Source: Azoarcus indigens
Lineage (GTDB): Bacteria; Pseudomonadota; Gammaproteobacteria; Burkholderiales; Rhodocyclaceae
NCBI RefSeq assembly: GCF_004361735.1
Contig: NZ_SNVV01000011.1
Location: 120,762 to 184,761, forward strand
DNA: 64,000 nt
Direction of reading: 5' to 3'
Shown here: one piece after another, positions 27,641 through 37,188 of the stretch
How the letters are laid out: each line of letters starts with the position of its first letter
Position numbering within the stretch: position 1 is the first letter of the stretch
The notes under the pieces: model-generated
What the model was told of the DNA's origin: nothing
The model's input: only the letters and a program-made list of their open reading frames with translations
Database searches by the model: none
Made by a program: the position numbers and the translations under genes

Positions 27641-28188
27641 TGGAGGTGGGCTTGGTCAGGCAGGCGCGAGGGGGCAGGCGGGTCCGTTAGGGGCGCAAGG
27701 CGTTTTTTTCCCTCCCGCGAGGGGGAGGGGCAAACCCGCCGGACCGGCTGCTCGTTGAACGGATTGCGGCCAAGGAGTTGGGAGGATGCGGGTGCCGGAA
27801 CTATCCTGCCGCCCTCAGTCCCGGCCTTCAGCGTCCGCTCCCCAATCACCTCCATTCGCCCTGCGCCTGCCAAAGGGCTGCCTTGCGCACCGGTCCCAGC
27901 CTTGGCCCAAGCCCTGCTTCCTATGTGAGCTTCCGGCCAGCCCTCGGTCTCGAATATCCGCCGGGGCTGAGCGCCCGGCAAGCGTCGTACCCCTTGAAGG
28001 CAAGCCCGATGGCCTCCCCCCCCGGGCGCGCTGCGCCCAGGTCCCAAAAGAGCCAGGGCGCTCCGAGGGCACTGTCCCAGCTTCGCCGCAAACAGGGCTT
28101 CATTGCCCCCCAACGCTTCACCTTCCAATAACGGACGCAGTCCCGATAACAGTTGTCCTACCCCATCACAAGCACGAGGAGACCACCC
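27641..28188. other. Intergenic region with repeat copy C
   Basis: 548 bases between the aminotransferase and the DMT exporter. Apart from repeat C I find no conserved coding frame on either strand. The stretch ~27780-28130 has somewhat lower GC and several stops in all frames; it may be decayed sequence, but nothing is recognisable. Confidence 0.5.
27701..27739. repeat. Dispersed GC-rich palindromic repeat, copy C
   Basis: A run of T, then CCCTCCCGCGAGGGGGAG, then GGGCAAACCCGC. It shares core and flank with copies A and B. The T-run plus hairpin may also stop transcription from the aminotransferase gene read on the opposite strand. Confidence 0.5.
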
Positions 28189-29085
28189 ATGCCCCCCAAG
28201 ACCCATCTCGACCGTTTCGCCGTCGGCCTGCTGGTGGTGCTGTGCGCCATCTGGGGCGTGCAACAGGTGGCGATCAAGCTGGCCAACGCCGGCATCTCGC
28301 CGGTGCTGCAGGCCGGTCTGCGCTCCATCGGCGCCACCGTGCTGGTGTGGGCCTGGGCGGCGTCGCGGCGGGTGAACGTGTTTGATTTCCGGGATGGAAC
28401 ACTGGCGCCCGGGTTGCTCGCCGGGCTGCTGTTCGCGGGCGAATTCGCGCTGATCTTCGGCGCGCTGGAATTCACCAGCGCCTCGCGCGGGGTGATCTTC
28501 CTTTACACCGCGCCTTTCTTCGTCGCCCTGGGTGCGGTCTGGCTGCTGCCGCAGGAAGCCATGCGGCGAGCACAGTGGGTGGGCATGGCGCTGGCCTTCG
28601 CCGGGGTGGTGGTGTTGTTCGGCGAGAACCTGCTGCTGCCGGGGGGCGACGCCTGGATAGGCGACCTGATGATGCTGGCCGCCGCGCTGCTGTGGGGCGC
28701 GACCACGCTGACGGTGAAGGTCTCGGCGCTCAGCCGTGCGGTGCCGGAGAAGACACTGCTGTACCAGCTGGCAGTGTCGGCGCTGGCGCTGCCCTTCCTG
28801 TCGGCGGGGCTGGGCGAGCCGGGCATCTTCGCGCCGACGCTGCAGGTGTGGGGCAGCCTGCTGTTCCAGACGGTGGCGGTGGCGGGGGCCAGCTATCTCG
28901 GCTGGTTCTGGCTGGTGCGCCACTACCCGGCGACGCGGCTGTCTTCCTTCTCCTTTCTGACGCCGGTGTTCGGCGTGCTGGCCGGCGGCCTGCTGCTGGG
29001 TGAGCCGCTGACGCCGCCGGTGTTCATCGCGCTGGGGCTGGTCGGCGCCGGCATCTGGATCGCCAACCGGCCGGCGAAAGGCTGA
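28189..29085 (+). CDS. EamA/DMT-superfamily transporter
   Basis: 298 residues; GAGGAG lies upstream of the ATG at 28189. Ten hydrophobic segments in two EamA repeats: the first begins LLVVLCAIWGVQQVAIKLA and the second LMMLAAALLWGATTLTVK. This is an RhaT/YdcZ-like drug-metabolite exporter of the inner membrane; the substrate is unknown. Stand-alone. Confidence 0.9.
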   Translation: MPPKTHLDRFAVGLLVVLCAIWGVQQVAIKLANAGISPVLQAGLRSIGATVLVWAWAASRRVNVFDFRDGTLAPGLLAGLLFAGEFALIFGALEFTSASRGVIFLYTAPFFVALGAVWLLPQEAMRRAQWVGMALAFAGVVVLFGENLLLPGGDAWIGDLMMLAAALLWGATTLTVKVSALSRAVPEKTLLYQLAVSALALPFLSAGLGEPGIFAPTLQVWGSLLFQTVAVAGASYLGWFWLVRHYPATRLSSFSFLTPVFGVLAGGLLLGEPLTPPVFIALGLVGAGIWIANRPAKG

Positions 29086-29313
29086 GGCTGGCCGGGCCTT
29101 TTTGAGGATCAGCCTGCAGCCGGGCGGACCCGGCTGTTCGCCCGAACCCGCGGGCGACGCGGTGCTGGCTGGTGCGGCCCGGGCTTGCCGCAGCGCATTG
29201 CCGGAAACGGGTTCAGGCGGGGCTCTTCCTGGGCTCGCCGGGCGCTTCAACTCTCGGCGGCGGAGCCATTCCCTGCCGAGGCGATTGGCGGGCTGGCGCG
29301 CCGGCCCCCTGGC

Positions 29314-30357
29314 TCAATCCGTCGCAACTCCTCTACGCCGCCGCCGGCTTGCGCCCGGCGGCTCGTGTTCCTGCTGCGCCCAGGCGCGGCGGAAGCTGCG
29401 GGCGGAGGTGAAGCCGGCCTGTTCGGCTACCCGCTCCAGCGGCAGCGCGCTGTCTTCCAGCAGGCGGCGGGCGAGTGCCAGCCGCAGCTGCTGCTGGTAG
29501 GCAGCGACGCCCAGGCCGGCGTGGCGTTCGAACAGGCGGCTGAGGTGGCGCGGGCTGACGTGTACCGCCGCCGCCAGTTCGGCCACCGGCCAGGTACGCG
29601 CCGGATCGCGGGCGATTTCGTCCTGCGCCTTGTGCACCGCCGGGTGCAGGTGGTTGCGCCAGGCCAGCCAGGGCGACAGCTGCGGGTCGTGGCCGCTGCG
29701 CCGCACCCAGATCACCATGTCGCGCGCTACCCGGGCGGCCAGCGCGGCGCCGAAGTGGCGCTCCACCAGGTGCAGCGCCAGGTCTATGCCGGTGGTGATG
29801 CCGGCGCTGGTGGTGACCGGGCCATCCTCGACGAAGATGCGGCCTTCCTCCACCGTGGCGTCCGGCGCTGCCGCCCGCAGCTGTGCTTGCAGGGCGTGGT
29901 GGGTGGTGCAGCGGCGGCGGGCCAGCAGGCCGGCCTCGCCCAGCAGCAGCGCGCCGGCGCAGACGCTGGCGACGGCGGTGCCGCGGCCCACGCGCTCCGC
30001 CAGCCAGCGCACCACCGCGCGGGTGTGCGGGTGGCCGAGGTTGGCCGCGGTGTCGGCCATGCCGCCCACCATCACCAGGGCACCGGCCGGCAGCGCGGCG
30101 GGCAGCGCCTCCAGCCCGCCCATCTCCAGGCCGATGGAGCAGGCCAGGCTGGGCACGGCGGCGCAGCTGTACAGCCGCAGCGGCGCGCCGTGGGCGGCGG
30201 CGAGGCGGAAGACTTCGGCCGGGCCGGCGTAGTCCAGCAGCAGGAATTGGGGGGTGAGGGCGAAGTAGATGGTCAGCCCAGCGGCGCCCGCCCTCGGTTC
30301 GGCGAGGCGGCGGGAGGCGGCCGAATCGGCGGTGGGGCTGCGGGTGGGGTCGTCCAT
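29314..30357 (-). CDS. GlxA-type regulator (DJ-1/PfpI plus AraC HTH)
   Basis: 347 residues. The N-terminal half (~28-200) is a DJ-1/PfpI amidotransferase-like fold with the nucleophile-elbow remnant VASVCAGALLLGEAGLL and the HPHTRAVVRWL helix. The C-terminal half (~225-330) is an AraC DNA-binding domain with two helix-turn-helices (VAELAAAVHVSPRHLSRLF and LERVAEQAGFTSARSFRRAW). It is encoded 64 bases after an isochorismatase-like gene on the same strand and probably controls it. The inducer is unknown. Confidence 0.9.
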   Translation of the reverse strand: MDDPTRSPTADSAASRRLAEPRAGAAGLTIYFALTPQFLLLDYAGPAEVFRLAAAHGAPLRLYSCAAVPSLACSIGLEMGGLEALPAALPAGALVMVGGMADTAANLGHPHTRAVVRWLAERVGRGTAVASVCAGALLLGEAGLLARRRCTTHHALQAQLRAAAPDATVEEGRIFVEDGPVTTSAGITTGIDLALHLVERHFGAALAARVARDMVIWVRRSGHDPQLSPWLAWRNHLHPAVHKAQDEIARDPARTWPVAELAAAVHVSPRHLSRLFERHAGLGVAAYQQQLRLALARRLLEDSALPLERVAEQAGFTSARSFRRAWAQQEHEPPGASRRRRRGVATD

Positions 30358-30421
30358 CGTCTGTCCTGGCCTGTGGGCCGGCCGCGCCCCGGCGGGCCAG
30401 CCTTGTTACTTTGTCGCTCGG

Positions 30422-30973
30422 TCAGGCGCCGACTCCCGCCAGCGCGCCCGCCACATCGGTGATGCGGGCGAAACGGCCGGCCAGCACCAGCTCGACGCCG
30501 TCCTTGATCTCCTGCGGACTGTAAACCCGTCCGCTGCCGGCGTGGGTCATGGCGAAGGTCAGCGTGGCTTCGGTGACGAAATCCACCGTGTAGCCGGTGT
30601 CGCCCGCCAGCCGGGCGGTGGTCTCGCAGCACTGTTCGGTGCGTATGCCGGCGATGATCAGGCGGGTGATGCCGCGGCGGCGCAGCCACAGGTCCAGCCC
30701 TGTGTCGGTGAAGGCGTTGTGGGTGTGCTTGCGGAAGCTGGCGGCGGGCCCGGCCGGCAGCCAGTCCAGCGGCCGCACCAGGCCGGATTCCTCGGTGAAG
30801 GGGCCGGCGGCGCCGACATGGAAGATGTGCACCACCGGCACGCCGCGTTCGCGGCAGCCAGCCTCCAGCCGCAGCAGGGCGTCGCGGAAGGCGGGTACAT
30901 CGTCTTCGCGCCAGAAGGGCGCATGGCGGAAGGACTCCTGGACGTCGATGATGATCAGGGCGGTGTCGGACAT
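30422..30973 (-). CDS. Isochorismatase-family cysteine hydrolase
   Basis: 183 residues from the ATG at 30971-30973. The catalytic triad is visible: Asp10 (IIIDVQ), Lys82 (RKHTHNAF) and Cys115 in GIRTEQC. This is the isochorismatase/nicotinamidase fold, here in the single-domain group that usually hydrolyses amides or imides. The downstream GlxA-type regulator suggests a small catabolic or detoxification unit. The substrate is not assigned. Confidence 0.9.
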   Translation of the reverse strand: MSDTALIIIDVQESFRHAPFWREDDVPAFRDALLRLEAGCRERGVPVVHIFHVGAAGPFTEESGLVRPLDWLPAGPAASFRKHTHNAFTDTGLDLWLRRRGITRLIIAGIRTEQCCETTARLAGDTGYTVDFVTEATLTFAMTHAGSGRVYSPQEIKDGVELVLAGRFARITDVAGALAGVGA

Positions 30974-31196
30974 GCTGTGGCTCCGGTGAGGGCGGGATGG
31001 GACGGATGCTAGAGGCCGTCTCCGCCGCTGGTAAGGCGGGCTGCGGACCGGAAGCGGACGAAAACGGACAAGGCGGCGGGGCCTGGCGACGCACGCCATG
31101 CCGGATGGCAGTGTGAGCAGTTGTGCGCGGCGGCGTGCGGCGGGGCCCGGCAGGCTAAAATTCCGCCCTGCCGCTGGGGCTGACGATGGAACGGGA

Positions 31197-32834
31197 ATGC
31201 ATTCGATAGAAGTGGTGCTGGCGATGCTGCTGGCGGTGGTAGGCAGCGGTTATCTGGTCCGGGTGGTGCCCATTTCCCTGCCGCTGCCCTTGATACAGAT
31301 CGCGCTCGGCGCGGTGATCGCCGGGGTGTTCGGTCACGGCGTGGTGTTGGACCCGGAAATCTTCTTCCTGCTGTTCCTGCCGCCGCTGCTCTTCCTCGAC
31401 GGCTGGCGCATTCCCAAGGTGGGCCTGTTCCGCGACAAGGCAGTGATCCTGGAACTGGCCTTCGGCCTGGTGGTGTTCACCGTGATCGGCGCCGGCTTCC
31501 TCATCCACTGGCTGATCCCGGCGATGCCGCTGCCGGTGGCCTTTGCGCTGGCGGCCATCCTGTCGCCCACCGATCCGGTGGCGGTGTCGTCCATTGCCGC
31601 ACGCGCGCCCATTCCCAAGCGGCTGATGCACATCCTGGAAGGCGAATCCCTGCTCAACGACGCCTCCGGCCTGGTGTGCTTCCGCTTCGCGGTGGCGGCG
31701 GCGATGACCGGCTCCTTCTCGCTGGCTTCGGCCTCGGTCACCTTCCTGTGGGTGGCCTTCGGCGGGCTGGCGATCGGCGTCGGCGCCACTTGGGGCATCA
31801 GCCTGGCGCAGCGCTGGCTGTCGCGCCAGTTCGGCGAGGAAAGCGGCTCGCCCATCCTGGTGAGCCTGCTGATTCCCTTCGGCGCCTACCTGGCGGCGGA
31901 GCACCTGCAGGCCTCCGGCATCCTCGCCGCGGTGGCCGCCGGCATCACCATGAGCTACGTCGAGCTGAGCGGCCGCGCGCTGGCCACCACCCGGGTGCAG
32001 CGCGCCGCCGTGTGGGACATGCTGCAGTTCTCCCTCAACGGCATCATGTTCGTGCTGCTGGGCGAACAGCTGCCCGGCATCCTGCGCGGCGCGGTGGCGA
32101 CGGTGGAGGAAACCGGCCACCTCAACCCCTGGTGGCTGGCGGTGTATGCGCTGGTGATCATGCTGGTGCTGGCGCTGCTGCGCTTCGCCTGGGTGTGGGT
32201 GTCGCTGCGCTGGAGCCTGTTCCGCGCCTACCGCCGGGGCGAATCGCTGACCAGGCCGGACGTGCGCCTGCTGCTGGCCACCTCGCTGGCCGGGGTGCGC
32301 GGCGCCATCACCCTGGCCGGCGTGCTGACGCTGCCGCTGATGCTGCCCGACGGCTCGCCCTTCCCGGCGCGCGATCTGGCCATCTTCCTGGCGGCGGCGG
32401 TGATCCTGGTGTCGCTGGTGGCCGCCAGCATCGGCCTGCCGCGCCTGCTGCGCGGCCTGGAACTGCCGGACGAGCCGGCCGAGCGCAGGGAGGAGGATTT
32501 CGCCCGCCGCGAGGCCGCCGCCGCCGCCATCGCCGCGGTGGAGAAGGCGCGCCACGGTCTGTGTGGCGACAGCGCCATCGAGGCGGATCTCTACACCAAC
32601 GCCGCGGTGCGGGTGATGGCCAACTACCAGCACCGGCTGGAGGACGGCAATGTCGCTGGCGTGGATGCCGCCCGCCTGCGCCAGGCCGACCAGGCGGAGG
32701 TGGCGCTGCGGCTGGCGGGGCTGCAGGCGGAGCGCGAGGCCATCTTCCGCCTTGCCCGCCGTGGCCAGATCTCGGACGAGATCTCGCGCAAGCTGGTGCG
32801 CCAGATCGACCTGGTCGAGTCGCGCTACCGTTGA
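31197..32834 (+). CDS. CPA1-family Na+/H+ antiporter (NhaP-like)
   Basis: 545 residues from the ATG at 31197. Around 12 membrane helices cover ~1-425, with ILSPTDPVAVSS (TDP at 125-127, the ion-site motif of CPA1), EGESLLNDASGLV and the late GVRGAITLAGVL segment. A ~120-residue cytoplasmic tail (AERREEDFARREAAAAAIAAVEK...) is helical and charged and may sense pH. It exchanges cytoplasmic Na+ (or K+) for protons. A gene for a histidine phosphatase follows after 71 bases. Confidence 0.93.
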   Translation: MHSIEVVLAMLLAVVGSGYLVRVVPISLPLPLIQIALGAVIAGVFGHGVVLDPEIFFLLFLPPLLFLDGWRIPKVGLFRDKAVILELAFGLVVFTVIGAGFLIHWLIPAMPLPVAFALAAILSPTDPVAVSSIAARAPIPKRLMHILEGESLLNDASGLVCFRFAVAAAMTGSFSLASASVTFLWVAFGGLAIGVGATWGISLAQRWLSRQFGEESGSPILVSLLIPFGAYLAAEHLQASGILAAVAAGITMSYVELSGRALATTRVQRAAVWDMLQFSLNGIMFVLLGEQLPGILRGAVATVEETGHLNPWWLAVYALVIMLVLALLRFAWVWVSLRWSLFRAYRRGESLTRPDVRLLLATSLAGVRGAITLAGVLTLPLMLPDGSPFPARDLAIFLAAAVILVSLVAASIGLPRLLRGLELPDEPAERREEDFARREAAAAAIAAVEKARHGLCGDSAIEADLYTNAAVRVMANYQHRLEDGNVAGVDAARLRQADQAEVALRLAGLQAEREAIFRLARRGQISDEISRKLVRQIDLVESRYR

Positions 32835-32905
32835 GCCCACGGCTTGCTGACGCTTATCTGCGCCGCTGCGATGAACGCGCGCAGGCTGGAGCCGCTTCCG
32901 AACCC

Positions 32906-33541
32906 ATGACATTCCCGACCGACACCCTGCGCGTCCGCTTCTTCCGCCACGGCGAGAGCGCCGCCAACGCCGGCCTGCCCAGCGACGCCCCCGCCGCCAT
33001 TCCGCTGACCGACCACGGCATGGCGCAGGCGGCGGAGATCGCCGGCGGCATCGGCGCGGCACCCGATCTCATCATCACCTCGCCCTTCCTGCGCGCACGG
33101 CAGACGGCGGCGCCCACCATCGCCCGCTTTCCCGGCATTCCGGTGCTCAGCCTGGCGATCCAGGAATTCACCTACCTGAGCCCGGCACGCTGCGCCGGCA
33201 CCACGGTGCACCAGCGCCGGCCGTGGGCGGATGCCTACTGGCAGGCGGAAGACCCGCAGCGGGTGGAGGGCGAGGATGCCGAGAGCTTCAGGCTGTTCCA
33301 CCGCCGGGTCACCGGCGCGCTGACGCAGCTCGCCGACTACCGCCAGCAGGGCCGGCGCGACATTCTGGTGTTCGGCCACGGCCAGTTCCTGCAGGCCACC
33401 CGCCTTTTCATCGCCGGTCAGCTTTCCGCTGTGGATGGCCCCACCATGCGGCGCTTCCGCCAGATCGACCTGGGCACACCGATTGCAAACGGACAGGGCT
33501 TCGCCGCCCTGCACGACGACGCCGGCTGGCGATTGGGCTGA
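32906..33541 (+). CDS. Histidine-phosphatase (phosphoglycerate mutase-like) family protein
   Basis: 211 residues from the ATG at 32906. The catalytic RHG motif is FFRHGES at residues 12-18, the second arginine is in SPFLRARQTA, and the second histidine in LVFGHGQFLQ. These residues form the phosphohistidine pocket, so it is probably an active phosphatase. The substrate is unknown. Confidence 0.88.
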   Translation: MTFPTDTLRVRFFRHGESAANAGLPSDAPAAIPLTDHGMAQAAEIAGGIGAAPDLIITSPFLRARQTAAPTIARFPGIPVLSLAIQEFTYLSPARCAGTTVHQRRPWADAYWQAEDPQRVEGEDAESFRLFHRRVTGALTQLADYRQQGRRDILVFGHGQFLQATRLFIAGQLSAVDGPTMRRFRQIDLGTPIANGQGFAALHDDAGWRLG

Positions 33542-33696
33542 GCGGCGCCGAGACTCGGCGGCGGCGGGCGCCGGCTATGGCGTTAGGATGACGGTCCGCG
33601 AGCAGCACGGCTGGCGGGCGCGCGGACACGGCGCCATCATGCGCCTGCCCTGCCGGCAATCGGCCGATAGCCGTTTCTCCCCTGGAGGTATGCCTC

Positions 33697-34323
33697 ATGC
33701 AAGGTCCGGTCATGGAGTTCTGGTACGAGTTCGCCAGCCCTTATTCCTATCTGGCGGTAATGCGGGTGGAAAAAGCGGCGCAGACCGCCGGCGTGCGGCT
33801 CGCCTGGCGCCCTTTCCTGCTGGGGCCGGTTTTCCTGGCGCTGGGCTGGAACGACTCGCCCTTCAACATCTATCCGCCCAAAGGCCGCTACATGTGGCGC
33901 GACATGGAGCGCTCGGCGGCCAAATACGCGCTGCCCTTCCGCCTGCCCAGCCGCTTTCCGCGCAACGGTCTGCTGGCGGCGCGGGTGGCGTTGCTGGGAG
34001 CCGGCGAAGGGTGGGTGGGGGCCTTCTCGCGGGCGGCGATGACGGCGAATTTCGCCGAGGATAAGGACATCGGCGATCCGGCGGTGATCGCCGACCTGCT
34101 GCAGCGCATGAACCTGCCGGCGGCCGAGCTGCTGGCGCGCGCCGGGAGCGAGGAGAACAAACTGGCTTTGCGCCGGCAGACCGAGCAGGCGACCGAGGCC
34201 GGGCTGTTCGGCGCCCCCAGCTTCATCGCCGGCAAGGAGCTGTTCTGGGGCAACGACAGGCTGGACGATGCGCTGGCCTGGGCCTGTCAGGCGGGGGCCG
34301 CCGAAGGGGGCGTTCCGGGTTGA
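33697..34323 (+). CDS. 2-hydroxychromene-2-carboxylate isomerase-like (kappa-GST/DsbA fold)
   Basis: 208 residues. The N-terminal EFWYEFASPYSYLA has the active-site Ser of HCCA isomerases and kappa-class glutathione transferases in place of the DsbA CxxC, and GLFGAPSFIAGKELFWGNDRLD is the family's C-terminal signature with the cis-Pro region. The enzyme uses glutathione as cofactor, in line with gshA-gshB in the same window. Naphthalene-type degradation genes are absent, so the natural substrate is unclear. Confidence 0.88.
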   Translation: MQGPVMEFWYEFASPYSYLAVMRVEKAAQTAGVRLAWRPFLLGPVFLALGWNDSPFNIYPPKGRYMWRDMERSAAKYALPFRLPSRFPRNGLLAARVALLGAGEGWVGAFSRAAMTANFAEDKDIGDPAVIADLLQRMNLPAAELLARAGSEENKLALRRQTEQATEAGLFGAPSFIAGKELFWGNDRLDDALAWACQAGAAEGGVPG

Positions 34324-34469
34324 GCGCGGGGCGAGGTCCGGGACAGGGCTGCGGCGACGGAGGCGCGGGCGCGCAAGAGAGAGCGGCGCTGAGGCGCATC
34401 TCGCTCGCGCTCCCGGCGTTTTCCCCGCTGCGCCTGGATAAGCGCCCGCGTGTGATGGCGCGGTTTTGC

Positions 34470-35072
34470 TCAGCGACCGTCGGCGTCGCGGGCTTTCTTC
34501 TCTTCGTAGTCGCGGATGCGCTCTTCGTAGCGGGCGCGATCGCGGGCAGCCTGGTCGGCGCGGTCGGCGGCCTCGGCGGCGGCTTCGCCGCGCTGGCGGC
34601 TGCGGGCGCTGTCGGCGGCGCTGCGGGAGGCGGCGGCATCCTGCTCCGCCCGGCGGGCGGCGGCGTCGCGCTCGGCGCGGATGCGCTCGGCTTCGCTCGC
34701 CGGCTGGATGGTGACATCCGGCGAGGGCGCGGCCGCTTCCCGGGGCGGCTTGGCCCCAGGGCTCTCGGCGGCGATGCGCTGCTTCTCGGCGAGGTCGATG
34801 CGGCGGGCCTCGGCCTCCAGCTTGCGCGCCTCGGTCACCGTGTCCAGGCGGCGCTGCTTCTCCTTGTCGATGCAGGCATTCACCAGGAAGCGGCGGTAGC
34901 ACTCCTGTTCCGCCGTGGTGTAGGTCGAATCCGCCTGCGCGCGCAGCTTCTTGGCTTCCGCCTTCAGGCGCGAGATCTGCTCCGCGGGCGTGCCGGCGGT
35001 GGAAGAATCCTGGGCGGAGGCCAGCGGGATGATCAGGGCGAGCAGCAGGGCGGGAACGAGGCGTGTGGACAT
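34470..35072 (-). CDS. Secreted coiled-coil protein of unknown function
   Basis: 200 residues from the ATG at 35070-35072. A signal peptide (MSTRLVPALLLALIIPLASA, then QD) is followed by almost continuous charged helix (EQISRLKAEAKKLRAQAD; RAERDAAARRAEQDAA; RARYEERIRDYEEKKAR). Two cysteines in QECYRRFLVNACIDKEK could pair. This looks like the betaproteobacterial periplasmic coiled-coil proteins of unknown role. A longer frame upstream is antisense to the ABC-F gene and is excluded. Confidence 0.75.
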   Translation of the reverse strand: MSTRLVPALLLALIIPLASAQDSSTAGTPAEQISRLKAEAKKLRAQADSTYTTAEQECYRRFLVNACIDKEKQRRLDTVTEARKLEAEARRIDLAEKQRIAAESPGAKPPREAAAPSPDVTIQPASEAERIRAERDAAARRAEQDAAASRSAADSARSRQRGEAAAEAADRADQAARDRARYEERIRDYEEKKARDADGR

Positions 35073-35159
35073 GCGGCGACAGGGCTGCGGAATAAGGTTG
35101 CGGGGCGGCTTGCGCGGGATGCGTAGAATACCGCCTTTGTTTGTCGACAGCTTCCGCCC

Positions 35160-37091
35160 GTGATCAGTTTTCGCAACCTGCGCCTCGCCCGTGGCGCCAA
35201 GACCCTGGTCGAGGGTGCCACCCTGCAGATCCACCCCGGCTGGCGCGTCGGCCTCACCGGCGCCAATGGCAGCGGTAAATCCAGCCTGTTCGCGCTGCTG
35301 CGCGACGAGCTGCACCAGGAGCAGGGCGATCTCGAAATGCCACCCGGCTGGGTCGTCGCCCACGTCGCCCAGGAAACCCCCGGCCTGCCGCGGCCGGCGA
35401 TCGAGTATGCGCTGGATGGCGACATCGAGCTGCGCAAGGTGGAGGCCGAGCTGGTGGAGGCCGAGGCCGCCCACGCCGGCGAGCGCATCGGCGAGCTGCA
35501 CGCCCGCCTGCACGAGATCGGCGGTTACGCCGCCCGCTCCCGCGCCGCCGCGCTGCTCGATGGCCTGGGCTTCTCCGTTGCCGACATGGAGCGGCCGGTG
35601 GCCGATTTCTCCGGCGGCTGGCGCATGCGCCTCAACCTCGCCCAGGCGCTGATGTGCCGCTCCGACCTGCTGCTGCTGGACGAACCCACCAACCACCTCG
35701 ACCTGGACGCGGTGATCTGGCTGGAGCAGTGGCTGCGCGACTACCCCGGCACCCTGCTGCTGATCTCCCACGACCGCGAGTTCCTCGACGCCTGCGTCAC
35801 CCACGTCGCCCACATCGAACAGCAGAAGCTCACGCTGTACAGCGGCGGTTACTCGGATTTCGAGCGCCAGCGCGGCGAGCGCCTGGCGCAGCAGCAATCG
35901 CTGTACGAGCGCCAGCAGCGCCAGATTGCCCACATGGAAGACTATGTGCGCCGCTTCCGCGCCAAGGCTACCAAGGCGCGCCAGGCGCAGAGCCGCATCA
36001 AGGCGCTGGAGCGGATGGAGCGCATCGCCGCCGCCCATGTGGATACGCCCTTCAGCTTCGGCTTCCGCCCCAGCCCGGCGGCGCCGGACCCGCTGCTGCA
36101 GATCGAGGACGGCGCGGTCGGCTACGCCGGCAAGACGGTGCTGGAGCGCATCGGCCTGGTGCTGCGGCCAGGTGAGCGCGTCGGCCTGCTGGGCCGCAAC
36201 GGCGCGGGCAAGTCCACGCTGATCAAGCTGCTCTCCGGCCAACTGGAGCTCGCCGCCGGCCGCCGGCTGGAAGGCAAGGGCCTCGCCATCGGCTACTTCG
36301 CCCAGCACCAGCTGGAAACCCTGAGGCCGGATGAGTCGCCGCTGCAGCACATGCTGCGCCTGGACCCGGCCACCCGCGAGCAGGAGTTGCGCGACTACCT
36401 CGGCGGCTTCGACTTCCGCGGCGACGGCAACGGCGGCACCTCCACCCCGGCCACCGCCGCCTGCGGCCCCTTCTCCGGCGGCGAGAAGTCGCGGCTGGCG
36501 CTGGCGCTGCTGATCTGGCAGCGGCCCAACCTGCTGCTGCTGGACGAACCGACCAACCACCTCGACCTGGAAATGCGCCACGCCCTCACGCTGGCGCTGC
36601 AGGACTACGACGGCGGCATGGTGCTGGTGTCACACGACCGCGCGCTGCTGCGCGCCACCTGTGACCGCTTCCTGCTGGTGGACGACGGCCGGGTGCAGCC
36701 CTTCGACGGCGACCTGGACGACTACCGCGACTGGCTGGCCGCCCGCCGTGCCGCAAGCGCGGCTGCCGCCCAGGACCCGGCCCGCGGCGCCGACAAGGCC
36801 AGCCGCAAGGCCGAACGCGAACAGGCCGCCGCCGACCGCCAGGCGCGGCTGGCAGCGCGCCGGCCGCTGGTGAAGGAACTGGACCAGATCGAAAAGAAGC
36901 TGGCCGGCTGGCAAGGCGAAAAGAAGCTGCTGGACGCCCGCCTGGCCGATCCCGCGCTCTACACCGGCGCCGAAGCCGCCCAGCTGCAGACCCTGCTCAA
37001 GCGCCAGGCCGAACTGTCCGGCTGGATAGACGAGGCGGAACTGCGCTGGCTGGAGATTTCGGAGGCGCTGGAAGGCTTGCCGGCGGATTGA
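35160..37091 (+). CDS. yheS: ABC-F family ATPase (YheS-like)
   Basis: 643 residues, GTG start at 35160. Two ABC domains without membrane parts: first Walker A GANGSGKSS and Walker B LLLLDEPTNHLDLDAV; second Walker A GRNGAGKSTL and Walker B LLLLDEPTNHLDLEMR, with signatures FSGGWRMRL and FSGGEKSRL. The linker between them (~260-310) is the Arg/Lys-rich P-site tRNA interaction motif, and the C-terminal ~90 residues are coiled coil. ABC-F proteins act on the ribosome rather than in transport. The length and C-terminal domain match YheS. Confidence 0.9.
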   Translation: MISFRNLRLARGAKTLVEGATLQIHPGWRVGLTGANGSGKSSLFALLRDELHQEQGDLEMPPGWVVAHVAQETPGLPRPAIEYALDGDIELRKVEAELVEAEAAHAGERIGELHARLHEIGGYAARSRAAALLDGLGFSVADMERPVADFSGGWRMRLNLAQALMCRSDLLLLDEPTNHLDLDAVIWLEQWLRDYPGTLLLISHDREFLDACVTHVAHIEQQKLTLYSGGYSDFERQRGERLAQQQSLYERQQRQIAHMEDYVRRFRAKATKARQAQSRIKALERMERIAAAHVDTPFSFGFRPSPAAPDPLLQIEDGAVGYAGKTVLERIGLVLRPGERVGLLGRNGAGKSTLIKLLSGQLELAAGRRLEGKGLAIGYFAQHQLETLRPDESPLQHMLRLDPATREQELRDYLGGFDFRGDGNGGTSTPATAACGPFSGGEKSRLALALLIWQRPNLLLLDEPTNHLDLEMRHALTLALQDYDGGMVLVSHDRALLRATCDRFLLVDDGRVQPFDGDLDDYRDWLAARRAASAAAAQDPARGADKASRKAEREQAAADRQARLAARRPLVKELDQIEKKLAGWQGEKKLLDARLADPALYTGAEAAQLQTLLKRQAELSGWIDEAELRWLEISEALEGLPAD

Positions 37092-37188
37092 GGGCAGCGG
37101 GGGCCTGGTATCCCAGGCGCCGCTTCCCCTTCCCTGCAAGGGCGGAAGACGGAGTACGCCGTCACGCCAGCACTTCCTTCCCAAGCAC

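Noticed and set aside
31155..33062. 635-codon minus-strand frame opposite the antiporter
   Set aside because: Gln/Arg/His-rich product typical of antisense frames to membrane proteins; the plus-strand NhaP has clear motifs.
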